From positions 1-11,650 of the forward strand of contig CALGOY010000291.1 in the NCBI GenBank assembly GCA_937960725.1: DNA of 11,650 nt. Reading direction: 5' to 3'. How positions within the stretch are numbered: the first letter of the stretch is position 1; every line of letters begins with the position of its first letter. Position numbers and translations under genes: made by a program. Below are positions 6,606 to 11,650 of this stretch, piece after piece. Under the pieces are notes generated by a model. That model ran no database searches, was not told where the DNA came from, and saw only the letters and a program-made list of their open reading frames with translations. Source of the stretch: an uncultured Bacillota bacterium. GTDB lineage: Bacteria > Bacillota > Clostridia > Caldicoprobacterales > UBA3941.

Positions 6606-7625
6606 CTATTGCAAAAGAGAGGTCAACTCTCCGCGAAGGTTTCTTTGCATCATATCCCTAACCTCACCGCTGGAGAAACCTTTACTAAAAAGATATAGCA
6701 TTTTGGCCAAAGCCGCTTCCCCCGTCATGTCATAGCCGCTGACTACCCCAGCCTTTGCCAGCGCCATGCCCGCCGCATATTCTCTTAAATTTACAATACC
6801 ATGCACACATTGGGTACAAGCCACAATAACTACGCCCCGATCAACTGCATTTTTAATCACTTCCATCAGCTCTTTATCTTTATCCGGCCCATTGCCCAGG
6901 CCGTAAGTTTCTAAAATCAAACCTTCCAGCGGTATCCTAAGCATATTTTCTACTACGGCAGCTGAAATTCCAGGAAAAAATCTGAGATATCCTATATTAT
7001 GCTGCCTTAACCTTTGTACTTTAAAATCCCTATTAGGAAAAGGTAACACCAAATCCCAGTTTATCTTTATATCGATCCCTACGGTTCCCAGCGGAGGAAA
7101 ATTAGGAGACGTAAAAGCGTGGAGCCTGTCTGCGCTAAATTTAACCGATCTGCAACCCCTCAATAACTTATCACCAAAGTATAGACATACTTCTGGAATT
7201 TTATAATTAGCTGCAATTTGCATGGCAGTAATGAGGTTGACCCTTCCATCGCTTCTTATCTCATAAAGGGGAATTTGGGAGCCGGTAATAACGACGGGTT
7301 TAGCTAGTCCTTCTAACATAAAGGCCAAGGCTGATGCCGTATAAGCCATGGTGTCAGTCCCGTGAAGAACAACAAATCCATCATATTCATAATAGTTGTT
7401 ATAAATATCCATCGCAATTTCCATCCAATTGTCAGGCGTCATATTGGCCGAATCCAGCAATGGATCATATTCATGGATGAAATATTCGGGCATGTCATCG
7501 TGCTTCAACTCAGGCATAGCCTCCATTTGCTCTCTTAAAAATCCCTTAGCTGGAGCATAGCCGTCCTCTGTAGGCTTCATTCCAATAGTTCCACCGGTAT
7601 ATATTATGTATACTTTCTTTTTCAC
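6606..7625 (-). CDS. ansA: L-asparaginase, type I (cytoplasmic)
   Basis: It hydrolyses L-asparagine to aspartate and ammonia. The 339 residues lack a signal peptide, as in the cytoplasmic AnsA type. The first catalytic threonine is T13 in YTGGTIGM. The second is T90 with D91 in the HGTDTM motif, K162 is in RSVKFSADRLHAFTSPN, and S60 is in the LLDSAN substrate segment. The start is GTG (7625-7623) with GGGGAGG 7 nt upstream; no nearby ATG fits. It lies 145 nt upstream of, and in the same direction as, the amino acid ABC operon, with no terminator visible between them, so read-through is possible, but that operon has its own likely promoter. It probably feeds imported or peptide-derived asparagine into aspartate metabolism. 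An archaeal-type GatD function is unlikely given length and context. Confidence 0.94.
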   Translation of the reverse strand: MKKKVYIIYTGGTIGMKPTEDGYAPAKGFLREQMEAMPELKHDDMPEYFIHEYDPLLDSANMTPDNWMEIAMDIYNNYYEYDGFVVLHGTDTMAYTASALAFMLEGLAKPVVITGSQIPLYEIRSDGRVNLITAMQIAANYKIPEVCLYFGDKLLRGCRSVKFSADRLHAFTSPNFPPLGTVGIDIKINWDLVLPFPNRDFKVQRLRQHNIGYLRFFPGISAAVVENMLRIPLEGLILETYGLGNGPDKDKELMEVIKNAVDRGVVIVACTQCVHGIVNLREYAAGMALAKAGVVSGYDMTGEAALAKMLYLFSKGFSSGEVRDMMQRNLRGELTSLLQ

Positions 7626-7736
7626 TTCCCTACCTCCCCACAGTTATTTACATCCCTTAAGCAATCTGTACCTCTCCCCCTGCATAATTAGCTTTTTAAA
7701 AACTTCTCTCTAATCATTATTATTTTCCTTTCTTTC

Positions 7737-7766
7737 TTGAATACACACGCCGTTCCATGATATGAT
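7737..7766 (+). promoter_or_regulatory. Candidate promoter of the unknown membrane protein gene
   Basis: TTGAAT (7737-7742), 18 nt, and TATGAT (7761-7766) lie 30 nt before the start codon at 7797. The remaining part of the 171-nt divergent intergenic region (7626-7736) holds the ansA ribosome binding site, but I could not identify a convincing ansA promoter there. Confidence 0.45.
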
Positions 7767-7796
7767 TTACATAACACTCATAAAAGGAAGATAAGC

Positions 7797-8612
7797 ATGG
7801 CTACCAAAATCAACAGGCTAAAACTAATTATCCGGGGATTACTTTTCTTTACTTATGCATTTTTATATTTTTTCAACAGGCAATATCTTATCGAAATTAT
7901 AGAATGGAGGATAGAACATTCTGCCATTACTCCCCTCCATATAGCATGGCTATTTTTAATGCTTGAATTGATTGTAGTGCCAATTCCATCCCTTAACTAC
8001 TATATAAGTCGTGGGAAACAATTTAAATCCTATTATGCATCTGCAGGTAATATCGCCGAAGAAAGCCAAGCTTTAGCCCAACATACTAAATTAATGAATC
8101 GCCGGGCGGCCGCTACCATGGGGCTTTGGCTTATATTAACTGGAATTATCGGTTTTCTATATATTAAAGACATTATCGGCGAACTCGAAATGTATCTTGC
8201 TATGCTTTTCTTTTATTTCGGCGACATGATATGTATCAATATTTGGTGCCCCTTTCAATTTTTCATTATGAAGGAAAAATGCTGCAATACATGCCGCCTC
8301 TATAATTGGGGTCACTTTATGATGTACTCCCATTTTGTTTTTATTCCTAACTTTTTTACACTTTCGCTATTTGGAATGAGCTTGCTCATACTAATCCAAT
8401 GGGAATATATGCACCATAAGCATCCCGACCGCTTTTATGAAGGTACTAATTTAAATCTCAGATGTAGCCGTTGTAAAGACCGCGGATGTAAAATTAGACA
8501 CCGATCAAATTCAGTAATGGGCCGAATTTATACTAAAATTCCTCTTCCCTCCATGATTAGAGGAAAGCTTATAAACAATTTTTACAATTATAATAAATTC
8601 ATTATGAAGTAA
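7797..8612 (+). CDS. Integral membrane protein of unknown function with two cysteine clusters
   Basis: I cannot assign this 271-residue protein to a characterised family. By eye it has about five hydrophobic segments: 10-27, 46-66, 104-124, 130-150 and 174-200. Between segments 4 and 5 is a compact conserved-looking block: C146 and C151 (INIWCPFQFF), then K-C-C-N-T-C-R with C162, C163 and C166, then YNWGHFMMYSH. After segment 5 a basic tail begins with EYMHHKHP and carries CSRCKDRGC (C223, C226, C231), followed by several Arg/His. Eight Cys with nearby His residues suggest metal or iron-sulfur binding, or a redox thiol site; this is inference. ATG 7797 has AAGGAAG 6 nt upstream. It is divergent from ansA and 101 nt upstream of patB, with which it could be co-transcribed if the weak hairpin after it does not terminate. 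Confidence 0.8.
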   Translation: MATKINRLKLIIRGLLFFTYAFLYFFNRQYLIEIIEWRIEHSAITPLHIAWLFLMLELIVVPIPSLNYYISRGKQFKSYYASAGNIAEESQALAQHTKLMNRRAAATMGLWLILTGIIGFLYIKDIIGELEMYLAMLFFYFGDMICINIWCPFQFFIMKEKCCNTCRLYNWGHFMMYSHFVFIPNFFTLSLFGMSLLILIQWEYMHHKHPDRFYEGTNLNLRCSRCKDRGCKIRHRSNSVMGRIYTKIPLPSMIRGKLINNFYNYNKFIMK

Positions 8613-8620
8613 ATCTACTG

Positions 8621-8646
8621 TAATTTATTTTGAACAAATTATTTTT
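8621..8646 (+). terminator. Possible weak terminator after the unknown membrane protein gene
   Basis: TAATTT (8621-8626) pairs with AAATTA (8636-8641) across a 9-nt loop and is followed by TTTTT. The stem is all A-T and only 6 bp, so termination would be poor at best. The rest of the 101-nt gap to patB is AT-rich; a TTTACT (8651-8656) with TAATAA (8673-8678) is a weak promoter candidate. Confidence 0.25.
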
Positions 8647-8713
8647 ATAGTTTACTTAGAACAAATTTTAGTTAATAATTAATATATTAAATTTATTATC
8701 GGAGGTATATAGC

Positions 8714-9883
8714 ATGAACAGCAGATTTGACGAGTTTATTGATCGCAGAAACACCCACTGTGTTAAATGGGATTCTATAGAAAAACGATTCGGAAGGGAT
8801 GACGTTATACCTCTATGGGTTGCAGATATGGATTTTGCTACCCTTCCTGAAATTATCACTAGCATTAAACAAAGAGCTGAGCACGGGATTTTTGGATATA
8901 CTCAGATCCCCGATGAACTGGATAGGGCTATTGTCAACTGGATGGATAAGAAAGGTTGGGAGATAAAAAAAGACTGGATCGTATATACACCCGGAGTGGT
9001 AACCGCTCTCAATCTAGCCGTTTGTGCACTAACCGAACCCGGGGATTCCGTCATTATACAGCCCCCTGTTTACCCTCCCTTTTTTTCCGTAGCTAAAAAT
9101 CACAAGCGCCATACTCTTTTAAACCAACTTGTATATAAAGATAATCAATACTATATGGATTTTTTCGATTTAGAGAGTAAGATGGCCTCTGGCGCTAAAA
9201 TGATGATATTATGCAGCCCCCACAATCCGGTAGGAAGGGTTTGGACTAGGGATGAATTAAATAAGCTAGTAGAGCTGTGTTTGAAATATGATGTACTGCT
9301 AGTATCCGATGAGATTCACAGCGATTTGATATATCCGTCCTATAGACATATAGCTATAGCTTCACTTTCTGAAGACTTAGCCCAGCATTCTGTAACCTGT
9401 ATTTCACCTAGCAAGACTTTCAATGTTCCAGGCCTTATGCTGTCAGCCACCATTATCCCCAATGACAAGCTGAGGCGGAAATTCCGCACTTTAATAGATC
9501 AATTTGCAATGAACAGCATCAATATATTCGGCATAGTGGCAGCCCAGGCAGCCTATAGCTATGGGCACGAATGGCTGACTGAATTGATAGATTATTTAAA
9601 AGGAAATTTAGAATATCTAAAATCTTTCATATCCGACCATATCCCGCAGATTGAAATAGTTGAGCCCCAGGGTACTTATCTGGTATGGCTTAACTTCAAA
9701 AAACTTGGGATGGATGCAAAGCAATTAAACAATTTTTTGATTAATAAGGCGCGTATAGGATTGAATAATGGTGCTGAATTTGGCCCGGGCGGCGAAGGGT
9801 TCATGCGGATGAATATCGCCTGCCCAAGAAGCACGCTAGTAGAGGGACTAAATCGGCTTAAGGAAGCAATCGAGCAGATATAA
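8714..9883 (+). CDS. patB: PatB/MalY-family PLP-dependent C-S lyase (cystathionine beta-lyase type)
   Basis: This fold-type I PLP enzyme of aminotransferase class I/II cleaves the C-S bond of cystathionine or other cysteine S-conjugates to give pyruvate, ammonia and a thiol. The 389 residues match the family length. Diagnostic segments are the N-terminal NTHCVKWDSIEKRFG, then PLWVADMDFATLPEI, GIFGYTQIPDEL, QPPVYPPFF, CSPHNPVGRVW, VSDEIHSDLIYP, and the PLP lysine K234 in SPSKTFNVPGL. The C-terminal FGPGGEGFMRMNIACPRS holds the carboxylate-binding Arg. The ATG at 8714 has GGAGG 8 nt upstream (8701-8705). The likely role is methionine/cysteine interconversion or cysteine breakdown; MalY-like regulatory activity cannot be judged. 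A strong terminator follows. Confidence 0.92.
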   Translation: MNSRFDEFIDRRNTHCVKWDSIEKRFGRDDVIPLWVADMDFATLPEIITSIKQRAEHGIFGYTQIPDELDRAIVNWMDKKGWEIKKDWIVYTPGVVTALNLAVCALTEPGDSVIIQPPVYPPFFSVAKNHKRHTLLNQLVYKDNQYYMDFFDLESKMASGAKMMILCSPHNPVGRVWTRDELNKLVELCLKYDVLLVSDEIHSDLIYPSYRHIAIASLSEDLAQHSVTCISPSKTFNVPGLMLSATIIPNDKLRRKFRTLIDQFAMNSINIFGIVAAQAAYSYGHEWLTELIDYLKGNLEYLKSFISDHIPQIEIVEPQGTYLVWLNFKKLGMDAKQLNNFLINKARIGLNNGAEFGPGGEGFMRMNIACPRSTLVEGLNRLKEAIEQI

Positions 9884-9898
9884 TCATGTAAAATAAAA

Positions 9899-9944
9899 TG
9901 CGATGGAGCATCACGGTATTGTTGATACTCCATCGCAATTTTTT
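9899..9944. terminator. Bidirectional terminator between patB and the MATE gene
   Basis: TGCGATGGAG (9899-9908) pairs with CTCCATCGCA (9928-9937). After one mismatch the stem continues ATCA (9910-9913) with TGAT (9923-9926), leaving a 9-nt loop. It is followed by ATTTTTT on the plus strand and, on the minus strand, by TTTTATTTTA (9898-9889). Both convergent genes can end here. Confidence 0.92.
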
Positions 9945-9950
9945 ATATAT

Positions 9951-11489
9951 TCAAACCTTTATAGTCTTCCATTTGCCGGAGTTATATCTCATCAATATCA
10001 GCAAAGAACGAAGCAGCTGGTCTGCCGCCAATGCAACCCATGCCCCTTCTAATCCCCAGTTGAGCCCTTTGATAGTCCAAATGGCTAACCCTGGCCTTAC
10101 TAATAAAACGGTTATAAATGTAACTATAGCCGTAGCTCTAGTATCCCCTGCCCCTCTTAGCGCACCGGCAAGGATAAACTGGGAAGCTTGGAAGGGCTGC
10201 ACGAAAGCTACAAACATTAGTATCTTAGCTCCCTTTTCTATTATTCTAGGGTCATCGGTGTATAAAGTAATAACTTGCCGCCCGAAGAAAAACAACCCAA
10301 AAGCAATAAGCAGCGAAATAATCATTCCTATGCGCCTTGTACGGAGGCTATAGGCCTGTGCCATATCTGGCCGCTTTTTGCCCAAACTCTGCCCCACTAA
10401 GGACGTAGCAGATACAGCAAACGCCTGACCGTTCATAAAAGATAACCCCTGTATATTGAGGCAAACCTGATGGGTTGCATACGCAACTGTTCCTAGGGAA
10501 GCAACGGTTTTTACATAAATTATTATGCCAGTGCGCATTACTAACTGCTCTACCATAGCAGGAATACCTATATTAAATATACTCTTCATTATTTTCCAGT
10601 CAGGTTTAAAGCTGTCTTTAAAAGATAGCTTTAACTCCCTACCTCCTCGCAATACGACGGCGAGTGCAATAACGAATGCCACACACTGCCCTATAACAGT
10701 TGCCAATGAAGCACCGGCAATTTCCATCCTCGGGAAGCCAAAATGACCGAAAATCAATAAATAGTTGAATATTACATTTACTATGTTAGCAATCAAGTTA
10801 TATGCCATTGCAGTTCTTGTATCCCCGACTCCCCGCAGGGCAGCAGTCAATGTACTCGTTAAGGCTAAGACTACAAATCCTGCCATCTGAATCTTAAGAT
10901 AAATCGTTCCTCCTGCTATGGTTTCCGGATCGGAAGCTCCCATAAAGCGAATAAACTGCTCTGAGAATACAAAACCAACTACAGAAGCTATAGAAGATAA
11001 TACAAATGTCAGCAGCAAAGCCTGCCTGAGAACAGAATTAGCCTTTTTAATATTTCCTTCACCTTTATATCTAGCCACCAGGGCTGTAGCTCCTACATTC
11101 ATGGCCATGAAGGCAGTCATCATCAAAAATTTCGGCTGAGAAGTAAGCCCAACCGATGAAATAGCCCAAGGACCTAGTCTACCTACCATCATCATATCAG
11201 CCATGGATGTCAGCTGAGTCAATATAAGCTCTACAAATGAAGGCCAAGCTATGCGTACAATATCTTTATAAAGCATTTGAGAGCTTATACCGAAAGGCAA
11301 TTGCTTACTAACCCGGTCCTGCTTTCCATAGCTGTCAACACTATCATCTCCCGTCTCTACCAGGTCCAGGGCCATTTGATACTTTTTATGCGCTTTTTGT
11401 GAATCGGCCTCTAAATTTATACCCACCTTTACCTTCTCACATCCCTTACCAATATTTCTTAAAATAAGCTCTTTTAATTCATCAAACAC
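9951..11489 (-). CDS. MATE-family multidrug/cation efflux protein with an N-terminal extension
   Basis: This is a Na+- or H+-coupled exporter of drugs or metabolites in the cytoplasmic membrane. The 512 residues contain two homologous MatE halves, one starting near residue 75 (DIVRIAWPSFVELILTQLT, then ADMMMVGRLGPWAISSVGL) and one near the middle (IFNIGIPAMVEQLVMRTG), about 12 membrane segments in all. The first about 70 residues are hydrophilic (FDELKELILRNIGKGCEKVK... to DRVSKQLPFG) and unusual, since most bacterial MATE proteins begin close to the first helix. The start is GTG at 11489 with only a weak GGGTG site; the next in-frame Met (residue 39) and Met72 have no better ribosome binding site, so the extension is probably real but not certain. 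The gene starts 15 nt after the stop of a MarR-type regulator, which suggests co-transcription and control by it. Substrate unknown. Confidence 0.9.
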   Translation of the reverse strand: MFDELKELILRNIGKGCEKVKVGINLEADSQKAHKKYQMALDLVETGDDSVDSYGKQDRVSKQLPFGISSQMLYKDIVRIAWPSFVELILTQLTSMADMMMVGRLGPWAISSVGLTSQPKFLMMTAFMAMNVGATALVARYKGEGNIKKANSVLRQALLLTFVLSSIASVVGFVFSEQFIRFMGASDPETIAGGTIYLKIQMAGFVVLALTSTLTAALRGVGDTRTAMAYNLIANIVNVIFNYLLIFGHFGFPRMEIAGASLATVIGQCVAFVIALAVVLRGGRELKLSFKDSFKPDWKIMKSIFNIGIPAMVEQLVMRTGIIIYVKTVASLGTVAYATHQVCLNIQGLSFMNGQAFAVSATSLVGQSLGKKRPDMAQAYSLRTRRIGMIISLLIAFGLFFFGRQVITLYTDDPRIIEKGAKILMFVAFVQPFQASQFILAGALRGAGDTRATAIVTFITVLLVRPGLAIWTIKGLNWGLEGAWVALAADQLLRSLLILMRYNSGKWKTIKV

Positions 11490-11504
11490 TTATACACCCA
11501 TCTA

Positions 11505-11650
11505 TCAATCTACGGACTGAAGCAGTTTTTCTAGCAACCGCTTTAAAGTTGCCAGCTCCTCATCGCTTAAAACAGACATATAACTTTCGATATTTCTATG
11601 ATGTTCTGGTATAAGCCTTGACCTAAACTCCTTTCCTTCATCCGTTAGTT
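11505..11650 (-). CDS. MarR-family transcriptional regulator (C-terminal 47 residues only; 5' end outside window)
   Basis: The minus strand is open from the window edge to TGA 11507-11505, giving LTDEGKEFRSRLIPEHHRN and then IESYMSVLSDEELATLKRLL to the end. The 'LT.EG' turn after the winged-helix wing, then a helix with P-x-H, then 'LSDEEL..L..LL..L', is the typical C-terminal dimerisation helix pair of MarR proteins. The DNA-binding helix-turn-helix lies outside the window. Position directly before a MATE exporter gene is the common arrangement in which MarR represses its own operon with the pump and is released by a ligand. Too short for the track of long ORFs but well supported by composition, pattern and context. 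Confidence 0.8.
   Translation of the reverse strand, partial: LTDEGKEFRSRLIPEHHRNIESYMSVLSDEELATLKRLLEKLLQSVD

Noticed and set aside
8632..8667. GAACAAATT present twice (8632-8640 and 8659-8667) before patB.
   Set aside because: Nine AT-rich bases with a 27-nt period in an AT-rich gap is weak evidence; no link to a promoter with good hexamers.
1..11650. Mobile element, prophage, CRISPR array, defence system, tRNA or rRNA.
   Set aside because: No transposase, integrase, repeat-spacer pattern, tRNA-like cloverleaf or rRNA motif was seen; genes are ordinary metabolic and transport genes with uniform codon use.

Overview
The window comes from a low-G+C Gram-positive anaerobe of the class Clostridia. 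This is inferred from AT-rich codon use (many AGA/AGG/ATA codons), strong AGGAGG-type ribosome binding sites, GTG/TTG starts, intrinsic terminators, and the types of protein present (short SerA with an ACT domain, BioY, PatB, AnsA). Genus cannot be settled from the sequence. TGG encodes Trp and TGA ends two genes (MATE and MarR), so the standard bacterial code applies. It reads as mostly ordinary chromosomal metabolism and transport. I see no phage, IS, CRISPR, tRNA or rRNA.

Layout, left to right. (1) The 3' end of a PotD-like polyamine-binding protein gene, closed by a strong terminator. (2) A serine-biosynthesis operon: a good promoter, an intact serC, then a serA broken by an in-frame TGA and by a frameshifting deletion of about 23 nt; it ends at a hairpin shared with the convergent bioY. 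(3) bioY on the minus strand, behind a sigma-A promoter whose -35 lies inside a BirA-type biotin operator. (4) A minus-strand polar amino acid ABC transporter (lipoprotein, permease, ATPase) with its own promoter and terminator. (5) A minus-strand type I L-asparaginase. (6) A plus-strand integral membrane protein of unknown function with two cysteine clusters, then a plus-strand PatB/MalY C-S lyase. (7) A bidirectional terminator, then a minus-strand MATE efflux pump directly downstream of the 3' end of a MarR-family regulator.

Taken together, the genes suggest a cell that imports and degrades amino acids (ABC importer, asparaginase, C-S lyase) and scavenges biotin and polyamines. Loss of serA would remove the first step of the phosphorylated serine pathway and fits reliance on imported amino acids, unless another serA exists or the lesions are sequencing errors. 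The best candidates for something undescribed are the cysteine-rich membrane protein at 7797-8612 and the palindrome/repeat cluster upstream of the amino acid transporter. The BirA/bioY control region is the clearest regulatory element.
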